DNA of 64,000 bases from Sporosarcina beigongshangi (GCF_016820535.1 NZ_JADHDY010000002.1:248001-312000); one strand, 5' to 3'; shown: positions 1-9,179, numbered from the stretch's first letter. Notes: a model not told the origin generated them from the sequence alone. Made by a program: numbers and translations.

Positions 1-1196
1 CCACCCTGCTGCTCGACAAGACGGGCACCATCACCTACGGAAACCGCCGAGCCGTTGCCTTCGTGCCGGCCGACGGCGTCGACCAGCAGGTGCTTGTCGA
101 GACGGCACGCCTGTCCTCGTTGGCAGACGAGACCCCTGAGGGCCGCTCCATTGTTGCCCTCGCCGAGGCCGATGCGGCACCCCAGGACGCCACGGCAGCG
201 CTGACGCCGGATATCGAGGTCATTGAGTTCAGCGCCGTGACCCGGATGAGCGGGCTCAACCTGCCCGTGGGCCACCCCGCCAACCCAACCCCAGCGGTGC
301 TGGAGGTGCGCAAGGGGGCGGCATCCGCCGTCGAACACTATGCCAAGGAACGCGGCGGATTCCTGCCGCAGGAACTGGAGGAGGCGGTCCTGAAGATTTC
401 CGGGACCGGCGGCACCCCGCTGCTCGTGGCAACTTACAGCGGCGGGCGCGCGCAGGTTCTTGGCGTGATTCACCTGGCGGATGTGGTCAAGCCCGGCATG
501 AAGGAACGGTTCGCGGAACTGCGGGCCATGGGCATCAAGACCATCATGATCACAGGCGACAACAAGATCACCGCCGCTGCGATTGCCGCCGAGGCCGGGG
601 TGGACGACTTTGTTGCCGAGGCCACCCCGGAGGACAAGCTGGCCGTCATCAAGGCCGAGCAGGAGGCCGGGCGCCTGGTGGCAATGACGGGGGACGGCAC
701 CAACGATGCCCCGGCACTTGCCGCGGCTGATGTGGGTGTGGCCATGAATTCAGGCACCAGTGCGGCCAAGGAAGCGGCCAACATGGTGGATTTGGATTCG
801 GACCCCACCAAGCTCATTGACATTGTGGGCATCGGCAAGCAGTTGCTGATCACGCGCGGTTCGCTGACCACCTTTTCGGTGGCGAACGACGTGGCCAAGT
901 ACTTTGCCATTGTGCCGGCCCTGTTTGCCGCCACGTTCCCCGGGCTGGGGCTGCTGAACATCATGGGGCTGTCCTCACCCGAGAGCGCCATCCTCTCCGC
1001 CGTCATCTTCAACGCCCTGGTCATTGTTGCGCTGGTGCCGCTGGCGCTGCGCGGGGTGAAGTACAGGGCTGTTTCGGCCGCCAAGACACTGTCCCGGAAC
1101 CTGCTCATCTTTGGCCTGGGCGGCGTCATTGCCCCGTTCATTGGCATCAAGCTCATCGACCTGCTGGTCTCCCTCATCCCCACGATTGGTCACTAA
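1..1196 (+). CDS. kdpB: Potassium-transporting ATPase subunit B (KdpB), 5'-truncated by the window
   Basis: This is the catalytic P-type ATPase subunit of the KdpFABC high-affinity K+ importer, which forms an aspartyl-phosphate to power uptake through KdpA. The frame is open from base 3 and reads DKTGT within the first codons, so the phosphorylated Asp is visible but the membrane and actuator regions before it lie outside the window. Further on are a TGDN segment, the hinge motif [19 protein letters not shown] and three or so C-terminal hydrophobic helices. About 397 codons of a protein usually near 690 residues are present. The stop lies one base before kdpC, so the genes are cotranscribed. 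The identification is secure; only the 5' end is missing. Confidence 0.97.
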   Translation, partial: TLLLDKTGTITYGNRRAVAFVPADGVDQQVLVETARLSSLADETPEGRSIVALAEADAAPQDATAALTPDIEVIEFSAVTRMSGLNLPVGHPANPTPAVLEVRKGAASAVEHYAKERGGFLPQELEEAVLKISGTGGTPLLVATYSGGRAQVLGVIHLADVVKPGMKERFAELRAMGIKTIMITGDNKITAAAIAAEAGVDDFVAEATPEDKLAVIKAEQEAGRLVAMTGDGTNDAPALAAADVGVAMNSGTSAAKEAANMVDLDSDPTKLIDIVGIGKQLLITRGSLTTFSVANDVAKYFAIVPALFAATFPGLGLLNIMGLSSPESAILSAVIFNALVIVALVPLALRGVKYRAVSAAKTLSRNLLIFGLGGVIAPFIGIKLIDLLVSLIPTIGH

Positions 1197-1197
1197 C

Positions 1198-1794
1198 ATG
1201 AACGCCTACGGACGCCAACTACTCACGGCCTTGCGGTTCCTCATCTGCGCCACCCTGCTGCTGGGGCTGGCCTACCCCGTGCTGGTCTTCGGCCTGGGCC
1301 AGCTCGCGGCCCCGGCCCAGGCCAACGGCTCCATCATCACCTCCGGCGGCCAGGCAGTTGGGTCCTCGCTGCTGGCCCAGCCAGTTGCGGGTGCCGGCTG
1401 GTTCCACCCGCGGCCCTCGGCGGTGGGCTGGGACCCGGCCACGTCCTCGGCCAGCAACCTGGGCCCCAACCAGGCTGCGCTGGTGGAGGCCATCGCCAAG
1501 AACCGGGCAGAGGTGGCCGCAAGGGAAAAGGTTGCCCCGGCAGAGGTGCCCATCGACGCCGTCACCGCCAGCGGTTCGGGCCTGGACCCGGACATTTCCC
1601 CGGCCTACGCCGCCTTGCAGGTGGCGCGGGTGGCGGCCGCCAACGGACTCAGCGAAGCAGCCGTGAAGGAGCTGGTTGCCCAGAACACGAGCACGGGGGT
1701 GAACGCTTTCCTGGGCCAGCCCTCGGTCAACACCACCACCCTGAATGCCGCCCTGAAGGCTGCGCAGAAATCAGCCGCGGGCCTGCGAGAATAA
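1198..1794 (+). CDS. kdpC: Potassium-transporting ATPase subunit C (KdpC)
   Basis: KdpC is the single-span accessory subunit of KdpFABC, thought to stabilise the complex and help ATP binding by KdpB. The 198-residue product has one hydrophobic helix at about residues 12-35 and then a soluble domain with the family signatures AGWFHPRPS, ASNLGPNQ and SGSGLDPDISP. Length is normal for the family. I chose the ATG one base after the kdpB stop; the open frame extends further upstream only as an overlap inside kdpB. Downstream, kdpD begins three bases after the stop, so kdpB-C-D-E appear to form one transcript. Confidence 0.96.
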   Translation: MNAYGRQLLTALRFLICATLLLGLAYPVLVFGLGQLAAPAQANGSIITSGGQAVGSSLLAQPVAGAGWFHPRPSAVGWDPATSSASNLGPNQAALVEAIAKNRAEVAAREKVAPAEVPIDAVTASGSGLDPDISPAYAALQVARVAAANGLSEAAVKELVAQNTSTGVNAFLGQPSVNTTTLNAALKAAQKSAAGLRE

Positions 1795-1797
1795 AGC

Positions 1798-4332
1798 ATG
1801 ACGCGCGGCATATTGCGGATTTTCCTGGGGGCAGCCCCCGGCGTGGGCAAAACCTACTCCATGCTGGAGGAAGGCCACGCCCAGGCAGCGGCCGGCGTGG
1901 ACGTGGTGGCGGGCATTGTCCTTGACCACGGCCGGGGGGCCACCCTGGCGCAGCTGCAAGGATTCGAGACCCTGCCCACCCGGCACATCAACTATCGCGG
2001 CGCAGATTTTCAGGAACTGGACGTTGCCGCCCTGCTCGCGCGCAAACCGTCCCTGGCGCTGGTGGATGAATACGCGCACAGCAACATCCCGGGGGCGGGC
2101 AATGACAAGCGCTGGCAGGACGTGGAGGAGCTCCTCGCTGCCGGAATAGATGTGTACTCCACCGTCAATGTGCAGCATCTGGCCTCCCTTGGCGATGTGG
2201 TGGAGGCCATCACAGGGGTCCGGCAGCAAGAGACCATCCCCGACGAGGTGGTGCGCCGGGCCGAACAGATCGAGCTCGTGGACATCCCTCCGGAGCTGCT
2301 GCGCCAGCGCATGAGCGCCGGCAACGTCTACTCCGCCGACAAGGTGGATGCCGCCCTGGCCAACTACTTCCGCCTGGGCAACCTCACCGCCCTGCGCGAA
2401 CTGGCACTTCTGTGGCTCGCGGACCGGGTGGAGGAAGGCGTGGCCGCCTACCGGGCCAGCCACGGCATCGCCGAGAACTGGCCGACCCGGGAACGCGTAG
2501 TGGTGGGACTCTCCGGAGGAACCGAGGGGGAGGTGCTGCTGCGGCGGGCCGCCCGCATTCTCAGGCGGGTCAGCGGCGGCGAACTGCTGGCCGTTCACGT
2601 CCCGCGCGCCGACGGAGTTGCCGGGGACACGCCGTCGGCCTTGGAAGGACAGCGCCAGCTGGTGACCGACCTGGGCGGCAGCTACCACTCGGTGGGCGGG
2701 GACGACCCTGCCGAGGCCCTGCTGGACTTTGCCCGCAACGCCGGCGCCACCCAGATCGTGATTGGCTCCTCGCGCCGGAAACCCCGCTTGGGATTCCTCA
2801 TGGGCCCCGGCGTGGGGGCGCGGGTGGTGCGCGGCGCCGGGGACATGGATGTGCACATGGTCCCGCACCCGCACAGCGCCGCCGGGGCAACGGTGCGCAG
2901 CCGGGGTGAGCTGAACAAGAAGCGCGTCGCGGCCGGATTTGTGCTGGCCGTGCTGCTGCCCGTGCTCGTCCAGTGGGGCACCGGCCCGCTGAACCTGCAA
3001 ACCACCATGGTCATCCAGCTTGCCGCAGCCATCGCCACCGCCCTGGTGGGCGGGCTGTGGCCGGCCGTCCTCGCCGCGGTGTGGGGGACGCTGCTGCTGA
3101 ACTACTACTCGGCCCCTCCCGTGGGCACCCTGACCATCAACGACCCCGAAAACCTGCTTGCCCTGTTCGTGTTCCTCGTGGCCGCCGTGGCCGTGGCGCT
3201 CGCTGTGGACCAGTCCGCCAAGCGCTCGCGGGAAGCCTTGCAGGCCGGTGCGGAGGCTGCGACCCTGAGCGAGCTGGCCCGCGGAATTCTCGCCTCGCAG
3301 GATACGGTGCAGGTGTTTCTGGAGCAGCTCCGTGAGCATTTTGGCATGCGTGCGGTGGTGCTCTTTGCCCAGGACGGGCCACCCGGGCGGTGGCGGGTGG
3401 AGGCCTGTGCGGGGGAGGGCCCGCCACAGGAACCGGGGCATGCGGACAACCTGGAGGAGGTGTCGGGCCACTGGGTGCTGGGGCTTTCCGGAAGGGTGCT
3501 GCCGGCCCGCGACCGGCGGCTGCTCAGCGCCTTCGCCGCGCACCTACTGGCCCTGGAACAGCGCGAGGCGCTGAGCCAGACGCAGCGGGAGAACCTGCAG
3601 CTGAGCCAGGACAACAAGATCCGGACGTCCGTGCTGCGGGCCGTCTCCCACGACCTGCGCACGCCGCTGGCCGGCATCAAGCTGGCGGTGAGCAGCCTGC
3701 GCCAAACCGAGGTGGTGTTCAGCCCCGAGGACGAGGCCGAACTGCTTGCCACCATTGAACATTATGCGGACCGCATGGATGCACTCGTGGGCAACCTGCT
3801 GGACATGTCCCGGCTCAGTGCCCAGATGGTGCGCCCCGTCGTCGGGCCGGTCACCTGGGCCGAGGTGCTTCCCGGCGCCCTGCACGGGGTTCCCCCGGAC
3901 CGCCTTCGCCGGGACCTGCCGCCCAACATGCCACCCATTGACGCCGACACCGGTCTTCTCGAGCGCGTCATTGCCAACATTGTGGAGAACGCCATGAAGT
4001 ATGCGCCCGGCTCCGACGTCCTGCTGGTCGGATCGGTGGGCGGCAGCGGCAGCGCCACCATCAACGGCCATCCCGCCAGCGAGCTGCGCATCATCGACCA
4101 CGGCAAGGGCGTCCCGGCGTCGGAAGTGGTGGCCATGTTCCGTCCCTTCCAGAGGCTCGACGACGTCTCCTACGGTCCGCACGGGGGCTCCGGCGTGGGT
4201 TTGGGGCTGGCTGTTGCGAAAGGCTTTACGGAGATCATGGGCGGCGTCCTTGAGGCCGAGGAAACTCCCGGCGGCGGGCTCACCATGACCATCCGGATGC
4301 CGCTGTCCACCGGAATCTCCCGCACACTGTAA
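1798..4332 (+). CDS. kdpD: Sensor histidine kinase KdpD
   Basis: KdpD is a membrane sensor kinase that responds to K+ limitation and phosphorylates KdpE. The 844-residue protein shows the usual order. A cytoplasmic KdpD domain carries the Walker-type motif GAAPGVGKT at residues 11-19. A universal-stress-protein-like domain follows at roughly 235-365. Four closely spaced transmembrane helices lie near 385-480, then a GAF-like stretch. The HisKA box is SHDLRTPLAG (phospho-His about residue 618), followed by a HATPase domain with the N box IVENAMKYAPG and the G box GVGLGLAV. It starts three bases after kdpC and ends 23 bases before kdpE. A long antisense open frame over it is a codon-bias shadow. 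Confidence 0.97.
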   Translation: MTRGILRIFLGAAPGVGKTYSMLEEGHAQAAAGVDVVAGIVLDHGRGATLAQLQGFETLPTRHINYRGADFQELDVAALLARKPSLALVDEYAHSNIPGAGNDKRWQDVEELLAAGIDVYSTVNVQHLASLGDVVEAITGVRQQETIPDEVVRRAEQIELVDIPPELLRQRMSAGNVYSADKVDAALANYFRLGNLTALRELALLWLADRVEEGVAAYRASHGIAENWPTRERVVVGLSGGTEGEVLLRRAARILRRVSGGELLAVHVPRADGVAGDTPSALEGQRQLVTDLGGSYHSVGGDDPAEALLDFARNAGATQIVIGSSRRKPRLGFLMGPGVGARVVRGAGDMDVHMVPHPHSAAGATVRSRGELNKKRVAAGFVLAVLLPVLVQWGTGPLNLQTTMVIQLAAAIATALVGGLWPAVLAAVWGTLLLNYYSAPPVGTLTINDPENLLALFVFLVAAVAVALAVDQSAKRSREALQAGAEAATLSELARGILASQDTVQVFLEQLREHFGMRAVVLFAQDGPPGRWRVEACAGEGPPQEPGHADNLEEVSGHWVLGLSGRVLPARDRRLLSAFAAHLLALEQREALSQTQRENLQLSQDNKIRTSVLRAVSHDLRTPLAGIKLAVSSLRQTEVVFSPEDEAELLATIEHYADRMDALVGNLLDMSRLSAQMVRPVVGPVTWAEVLPGALHGVPPDRLRRDLPPNMPPIDADTGLLERVIANIVENAMKYAPGSDVLLVGSVGGSGSATINGHPASELRIIDHGKGVPASEVVAMFRPFQRLDDVSYGPHGGSGVGLGLAVAKGFTEIMGGVLEAEETPGGGLTMTIRMPLSTGISRTL

Positions 4333-4355
4333 GGACACGCCTTGAGGAAGCCACG

Positions 4356-5030
4356 ATGACCACTGTCCTGATTGTTGACGACGAACCCCAGATACTGCGG
4401 GCACTGCAGATCAACCTGCACGCCCACGGCTACACAGTCGTGCCGGCGCCCAACGGGACCACAGCGCTGGCCGCAGCACAAACACAGGCGATTGACGTCG
4501 TCGTGCTTGACCTGGGGCTGCCGGACATGGACGGGCTGGACGTCATTGCCGGGCTGCGGGGGTGGACCGAGGTGCCGATCATCGTGCTCTCCGCCAGGCA
4601 CGCCAGCCACGACAAGGTGGAAGCGCTCGACGCCGGAGCGGACGACTACGTGACGAAACCGTTCGGGCTCGACGAGCTGCTGGCACGGCTGCGGGCGGCG
4701 ACGCGGCGGGCGGGCCCGCAGACGTCCGAGCCGCTTGTGGAGACGGCGGAGTTCACGGTGGACCTGGCCAACAAGTCCGTGCTGCGCGGGGGAACGCCGG
4801 TGCGGATGACGCCCACGGAGTGGAACGTGCTGGAACTGCTGGTGCGCAACCCGGGACGGCTGATCAGCCAGCAGCAGATCCTGACCGAGGTGTGGGGCCC
4901 GGCGTACGCGAAGGAGACCCATTACCTGCGCGTGTACATGGGGCAGCTGCGCCGGAAGCTGGAGCGCGACCCCGCGGCGCCTGTGCACCTGCTGACGGAG
5001 GCAGGCATGGGGTACCGCTTCGCCCCCTGA
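4356..5030 (+). CDS. kdpE: Response regulator KdpE (OmpR/PhoB family)
   Basis: KdpE is the DNA-binding partner of KdpD and activates the kdp operon when phosphorylated. The 224-residue protein starts with a receiver domain: acidic DDE near residues 8-10, phospho-acceptor Asp in VVVLDLGLPDMDG at about residue 52, and Lys in VTKPFG at about 101. A winged-helix Trans_reg_C domain covers the C-terminal 95 residues (TPTEWNVLELLVRNPGRL, VYMGQLRRKLE, GMGYRF). Position as the last kdp gene and normal length leave little doubt. In this strain the regulators lie downstream of the transporter genes in the same direction. Confidence 0.96.
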   Translation: MTTVLIVDDEPQILRALQINLHAHGYTVVPAPNGTTALAAAQTQAIDVVVLDLGLPDMDGLDVIAGLRGWTEVPIIVLSARHASHDKVEALDAGADDYVTKPFGLDELLARLRAATRRAGPQTSEPLVETAEFTVDLANKSVLRGGTPVRMTPTEWNVLELLVRNPGRLISQQQILTEVWGPAYAKETHYLRVYMGQLRRKLERDPAAPVHLLTEAGMGYRFAP

Positions 5031-5128
5031 GCGAGACGTCCCGGCGGCCGGGGCGTTTGGAAGACCCCACCTTCGGAGCTACGGAGGCGTCCGGGCTTGG
5101 GATTGCGCACTTCACATAGGGTTGAAGC

Positions 5129-5800
5129 ATGACCAAAGTGAGCTCGCCGGACCCCGGCACCGTATTGCAGATTTGCCGCGTCCACCAGCTGATCACCACC
5201 AAGACCGGGTTCGGCGTGACCTGCATCGACAAGCGGCCGGCTGACGGCCCCGTCAAGATCAAGCGGTTTGGCGTTTTCGGCGACGCCGTGGGGGACACGG
5301 AGAACCACGGCGGGCCGGACCAGGCGGTGTACGCCTACTCGCAGGAGGATGCCGAGCATTGGAGCGCGGAGCTGGGACGGCCCATCCCGGCCGGGCTCTT
5401 CGGCGAGAACCTGCGCACGCAGGGCGTGGCCACCACGGAGGCCGTAATCGGAACACGCTGGCGGATCGGCACCGCGCTGCTGGAAGTCACCTCCCCACGT
5501 GTTCCCTGTGCCACCTTTGCTGAGCGCATGGGCGAACCCCAGTGGGTCAAGCGCTTTACGCAGTCCGGGCTGGTGGGCTGTTACCTGCGCGTCCTGGAAC
5601 ATGGCAAGGCCAGCGCCGGGGACGCAATCGTGGTGGAACATGTGCCGACGCACGGGATTACCGTGGGCAAGTTCTTCAGCAACCCCACGGCGGAGGACGT
5701 CCTGGTGCTGCAGGCCCTCGAGGCCTCCGGTGAACTGGTCCTTTCAGGTCATTTCTACGCCCGGTTCCCCAAGATCCTGGCTGCCGACTCCAGCAACTGA
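5129..5800 (+). CDS. MOSC domain protein (YiiM-like)
   Basis: The product is a 223-residue cytoplasmic protein with a MOSC domain (molybdenum-cofactor sulfurase C-terminal family) and the C-terminal three-helix extension seen in YiiM-type proteins. Recognisable pieces are ENHGGPDQAVYAYSQED, the GLFGENL turn and SPRVPCATFAERMG, which holds the conserved Cys expected to bind the cofactor. YiiM relatives reduce N-hydroxylated bases with a molybdenum cofactor; that function here is inferred from family only. It is preceded by a 98-bp gap after kdpE and is probably a separate transcription unit. Confidence 0.85.
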   Translation: MTKVSSPDPGTVLQICRVHQLITTKTGFGVTCIDKRPADGPVKIKRFGVFGDAVGDTENHGGPDQAVYAYSQEDAEHWSAELGRPIPAGLFGENLRTQGVATTEAVIGTRWRIGTALLEVTSPRVPCATFAERMGEPQWVKRFTQSGLVGCYLRVLEHGKASAGDAIVVEHVPTHGITVGKFFSNPTAEDVLVLQALEASGELVLSGHFYARFPKILAADSSN

Positions 5801-6556
5801 GCTGCCGGGCAGACCCGGACCCGGGGCGGCGGACATGGGCGAGCCGGCATGAAACCGCGGCAGTCCTCCCGGCGCCACCGGGCAAGGGTGGGCTGGCGCC
5901 TTTTGCCTGGACCTTGCGTTGCGATCATCGGATGCGGCCGGCGGAGGGGAAGGCGGGCATGTGTTCCGAACCACCTGGGATCCCCGTGCCGGCCAGGCGC
6001 CTTCCAAATGCCATATGGCCCGAATTTGCACAGCGGAGTCCAAATCAAGCAGCAGGCACCGCGGACGCCAAGGGCCGCGGCCGATGGCATTTTCGCGCTG
6101 TTGACGTCCACAACGGCTGCACTGAACTGATCGGAGCAATGGCGTCCATGGGCGCCGCCGCAGCACCGGGCAGGTCGGCGCCTGAGCCGCCAAACGACGT
6201 CGGACTCGGGAGTTGTGCGCAAGCTCACGGCCCTCTGTGGACGTTGGCCATGGTCCGGCGCTAGGCTATGCCCTACAATTTAACTATCCCCCACTCCGGT
6301 ATCTCCTTTTATTTTCTGCCCAATTTTTGAGGCAGGAGCCTGAAGTGTTTGGGGCCCGCAAGCTTTTGTGCGGGCAAGTAGCGTTCATAGGGGATTGCCG
6401 GCAAAGAAACGCCATGCGGTGTTGTTTTCAACATTGGCGGCCGTGCACACGGCTTGTTCATGGCGCGAGATCCTGCCCGGGATGCCCTGTAGCGGCTGGA
6501 TTTCTTGTTATGCGGCATTCCCGCCGCCCGGCCCTATGAATGAGGACATTCTGACC
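5801..6556. other. Intergenic region with the long leader of the DEAD-box helicase gene
   Basis: This stretch of about 750 bases holds no convincing gene. Short open frames in it have no family features, no good ribosome-binding sites, and overlap one another on both strands. Its right-hand part changes character: around 6270-6350 it becomes AT- and pyrimidine-rich (CTACAATTTAACTATC, then CTCCTTTTATTTTC), unlike the surrounding GC-rich DNA. That part contains a possible -10 (TACAAT at 6275) and two small hairpins. A transcript starting there would carry a leader of about 270 bases before the helicase start codon. Confidence 0.6.
6354..6375 (+). promoter_or_regulatory. Hairpin in the helicase leader
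   Basis: GCCCGCA pairs perfectly with TGCGGGC across an eight-base loop. A second, weaker stem (CTGCC / GGCAG) lies just upstream at about 6317-6335. Both fall in the AT-rich leader of the DEAD-box gene. Leaders of cold-shock helicase genes are often long and temperature-responsive; that role here is an inference. Confidence 0.45.
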
Positions 6557-8503
6557 ATGCCCGAAAACTTGACCGACAACGCACCTGTTGCCGAAGAAGA
6601 CGAAATTACCACGACTTTTGCCGATCTGGGCATTGACGGCCGCGTGCTGTCCGCCCTGACGGACGTTGGCTACGAGAAGCCCTCACCCATCCAGGCCGCA
6701 ACGATTCCGTTGCTGTTGGAAGGCCGCGACGTCGTCGGCCTGGCCCAGACCGGCACCGGCAAGACGGCAGCATTCGCCGTTCCTGCCCTGTCGCGCATGG
6801 CCGAGCTGATGGACCTCAACGGTCCCACCAAAGACACCCAGATCCTGGTTCTGGCCCCCACCCGCGAACTGGCGCTGCAGGTTGCTGAAGCCTTCACCTC
6901 CTACGCCAAGTACATGGACAACTTCTCCGTGCTCCCCGTTTACGGTGGATCGGCCTACGGCCCCCAGCTGGCCGGCCTGCGCCGCGGTGCACAGGTTGTT
7001 GTTGGTACCCCGGGCCGTGTCATCGACCACCTCTCCAAGGGGTCCCTGGACCTGTCCAACCTCCAGTACCTGGTGCTGGACGAGGCCGACGAGATGCTCC
7101 GCATGGGCTTCGCCGAGGACGTGGAGCAGATCCTGTCCCAGACCCCGGATGAGAAGCAGGTTGCACTCTTCTCAGCCACGATGCCCGGCCAGATCCGCCG
7201 CATCTCCAAGCAGTACCTGAACAACCCCGCCGAGGTCACGGTCAAGTCCAAGACCACCACCGGTTCCAACACCCGCCAGCGCTTCCTTCAGGTCATGGGC
7301 CCCCACAAGCTCGATGCCCTGACCCGGGTGCTTGAGGTTGAGGATTTCGACGGCGTCATCGCCTTCGTGCGCACCAAGATGGCCACCGAGGATCTCTCCG
7401 ACAAGCTCAAGGCACGCGGCTTCCGCGCCGCCGCCATCAACGGCGACATCCCGCAGCAGCAGCGTGAGCGCACGGTTGAGGCCCTGCGTGACGGCAAGAT
7501 CGACATCCTGGTCGCCACCGACGTTGCCGCCCGCGGCCTGGACGTTGAGCGCATCACGCACGTGGTCAACTATGACATCCCGCACGACACCGAGTCCTAT
7601 GTGCACCGCATCGGCCGTACGGGCCGCGCCGGCCGCTCCGGCGACGCCATCTTGTTCATGACGCCCCGTGAGAAGTACCTGCTGCGCGCCATCGAGAAGG
7701 CCACGCGCCAGCCGGTGGAGCAGATGCACCTGCCGTCCGCAGAAACCATCAACACTCTGCGTTTGGGCAAGTTCGCTGAAAAGATCACGGAGACCCTGGC
7801 CAGCCAGGACGTCGCCAAGTTCCGCGACCTGATTGCCTCCTACGAGCAGGAACACGACGTTCCCGCCTCGGAGATCGCCGCAGCCCTGGCAGTCATGGCA
7901 CAGGGCGGGCAGCCGCTGCTGGTCAACGACCTGCCGGCAGCCCCCGAATACCAGAAGCGCGAGCGCTCCAAGGACGGCTTCGGCTCCCGCGGCCCGACCC
8001 GCGCCCTGACCGAGGGCAACGCCACCTACCGCATCTCGGTGGGCCGCCGCCAGCGTGTCATGCCCGGTTCCATCGTTGGCGCCATTGCCAACGAAGGCGG
8101 CCTGTCCTCCTCGCAGATCGGCGGGATCGACATCCGTTCGGACCACACCCTGGTGGAACTGCCTGCAGACCTGACCAAGGACCAGTGGAAGGCACTGAGC
8201 CGCACCCGCATCAGCGGCGAGCTCATCAACCTTGAGCTGGACAAGGGCCGTCGTCCGTCCGGTGGCGGCTCCGGCGCCCCGTACAAGGCCCGCGAAGAGC
8301 GCAACGACCGCGGCCAGGGCGGCTTCAAGAAGAAGTTCGACGGCGACCGTGGCGGCTTCCGCAGCGACCGCGGAGCGGATCGTGGCTCAGACCGCGGTTA
8401 CGACCGCAACGATCGCGGCCAGGGCCACACCGGCCACGGCGGCGGCGACCGCCGTCCCCGCCACGAAGGCGGATCGAATTACAACGCCAAGGGCAAGTGG
8501 TAA
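6557..8503 (+). CDS. deaD: DEAD/DEAH-box ATP-dependent RNA helicase (DeaD/CsdA type)
   Basis: The gene encodes a 648-residue RNA helicase likely to act in ribosome assembly and mRNA turnover, especially in the cold. Motifs run in order: Q motif (KPSPIQ), Walker A AQTGTGKT, PTRELA, TPGR, the DEAD box in VLDEADEM, SAT in SATMPGQIRR, and HRIGRTGRAGRSG. A DbpA-type RNA-binding domain follows (YRISVGRRQRVMPGSIVGAI) and then a basic Arg/Gly/Asp-rich tail with repeated DRG units. I chose the ATG of MPENLTDN because TGAGGAC lies about ten bases upstream. An ATG 21 bases earlier is possible but has poorer spacing. A strong terminator follows the stop. Confidence 0.95.
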   Translation: MPENLTDNAPVAEEDEITTTFADLGIDGRVLSALTDVGYEKPSPIQAATIPLLLEGRDVVGLAQTGTGKTAAFAVPALSRMAELMDLNGPTKDTQILVLAPTRELALQVAEAFTSYAKYMDNFSVLPVYGGSAYGPQLAGLRRGAQVVVGTPGRVIDHLSKGSLDLSNLQYLVLDEADEMLRMGFAEDVEQILSQTPDEKQVALFSATMPGQIRRISKQYLNNPAEVTVKSKTTTGSNTRQRFLQVMGPHKLDALTRVLEVEDFDGVIAFVRTKMATEDLSDKLKARGFRAAAINGDIPQQQRERTVEALRDGKIDILVATDVAARGLDVERITHVVNYDIPHDTESYVHRIGRTGRAGRSGDAILFMTPREKYLLRAIEKATRQPVEQMHLPSAETINTLRLGKFAEKITETLASQDVAKFRDLIASYEQEHDVPASEIAAALAVMAQGGQPLLVNDLPAAPEYQKRERSKDGFGSRGPTRALTEGNATYRISVGRRQRVMPGSIVGAIANEGGLSSSQIGGIDIRSDHTLVELPADLTKDQWKALSRTRISGELINLELDKGRRPSGGGSGAPYKAREERNDRGQGGFKKKFDGDRGGFRSDRGADRGSDRGYDRNDRGQGHTGHGGGDRRPRHEGGSNYNAKGKW

Positions 8504-8542
8504 CAACCACTGCTTGAACAAGTAAGCGTTTGAAGCAGTAGC

Positions 8543-8578
8543 GGCAGGGCCGGTTTCCTTCGGGAAGCCGGCCCTGCC
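8543..8578 (+). terminator. Terminator hairpin after the DEAD-box helicase
   Basis: A 16-bp stem (GGCAGGGCCGGTTTCC with its complement, one G-T pair) closes on a TTCG tetraloop about 40 bases after the helicase stop. A short T run (GGTTTAA) follows. This is a typical strong actinobacterial intrinsic terminator. Confidence 0.85.
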
Positions 8579-8618
8579 GGTTTAAGCCACGCATGCCCAC
8601 CCCGCTTTCTTCCTCCAA

Positions 8619-8675
8619 CAACGCTCTGTCACCTTCCGGGGTCGTCCCAGCAACGCTCTATCACCTTCCGGGGTC
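8619..8675 (+). repeat. Tandem pair of 25-bp repeats, 32-bp period
   Basis: Two copies of a 25-base unit begin at 8619 and 8651 and differ at a single base (CGCTCTGTCACC against CGCTCTATCACC). The shared part ends in TTCCGGGGTC. The start-to-start distance is exactly 32 bases. A third, solitary copy of the core CTCTATCACCTTCCGGGGT occurs at 19128. No protein or hairpin explains them. Confidence 0.75.
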
Positions 8676-8919
8676 CTGCGGCTGCCGGGGCCGGCTGGGA
8701 GCCGCCCCACGCCGTCGTTCTCGGGGAGATAATGGACACAAAACAGCCCGGGACGCGCGCTTGGATACCGCCAAATCCTTCCTGTGAGCTAAGTCATGAT
8801 TGGCCGCGGAAGGCCCAAGGTTCCTTGAATTGGCGCGGAGTTTCGGCGATATCAATTGCGCGGGGACGTGGAAAAGTGCCGCGGCGTCGCCATCGATCCA
8901 AAAAGTGGCGCCCCTCGAT
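8676..8919. other. Intergenic spacer before the tRNA genes, nothing recognised
   Basis: Between the tandem repeat and the tRNA promoter region there are about 240 bases with only short, unconvincing open frames on both strands and no clear hairpin or repeat. Confidence 0.5.
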
Positions 8920-8948
8920 TTCGCATCGGGCAAAACCACTGGTAAAGT
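8920..8948 (+). promoter_or_regulatory. Possible promoter of the tRNA-Thr gene
   Basis: TTCGCA and TAAAGT are separated by 17 bases, and the predicted transcript would begin a few bases before the tRNA. Both hexamers are weak matches to the consensus, so this rests mainly on spacing and position. Confidence 0.3.
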
Positions 8949-8959
8949 ATTTTCTCGTT

Positions 8960-9031
8960 GCCCCCCTAGCTCAGTGGTAGAGCGCGTTCTTGGTAAGAAC
9001 GAGGTCACCGGATCGATTCCGGTGGGGGGCT
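8960..9031 (+). tRNA. tRNA-Thr (anticodon GGT)
   Basis: A full cloverleaf is visible. The acceptor stem is GCCCCCC / GGGGGGC, the D arm is AGCTCAGTGGTAGAGC, and the anticodon stem CGTTC / GAACG closes a TTGGTAA loop with anticodon GGT at 8992-8994. The T arm contains GATCGATTC (pseudo-TTCGA form). CCA is not encoded. The discriminator base is T. Confidence 0.97.
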
Positions 9032-9095
9032 CGCAAATGAGAAAGCTCGTGTCGAGACGGTTTTGTCCGGGGCGGCACGGGCTATTCTTATTTGG

Positions 9096-9169
9096 GGCGG
9101 CATAGCTCAGTTGGTTAGAGCGCACGACTCATAATCGTGAGGTCCCGAGATCGAGTCTCGGTGCCGCTA
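9096..9169 (+). tRNA. tRNA-Met (anticodon CAT)
   Basis: The acceptor stem GGCGGCA pairs with TGCCGCT (terminal G-U). The D arm is AGCTCAGTTGGTTAGAGC, and the anticodon stem CACGA / TCGTG closes a CTCATAA loop with anticodon CAT at 9130-9132. The T loop contains TCGAGTC. The paired first base of the acceptor and the lack of an initiator-type anticodon stem argue for elongator Met; a lysidine-modified tRNA-Ile with a CAT anticodon cannot be fully excluded. CCA is not encoded. Confidence 0.95.
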
Positions 9170-9179
9170 CATCAGGATA

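Noticed and set aside
1771-3543. Long minus-strand open frame opposite kdpD (590 codons)
   Set aside because: It lies entirely antisense to a gene with clear motifs, its translation is His/Gly/Gln-rich without family sequence, and such frames are expected from strong GC bias at third codon positions.
5849-6264. Short open frames on both strands between the MOSC gene and the helicase gene
   Set aside because: They overlap each other, lack ribosome-binding sites and family features, and have no hydrophobic or repeat pattern suggesting a protein.
9096-9169. tRNA-Ile with lysidine-modified CAT anticodon
   Set aside because: The anticodon-arm and acceptor sequences fit elongator Met of actinobacteria better. 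A definite call needs comparison with the full tRNA set.
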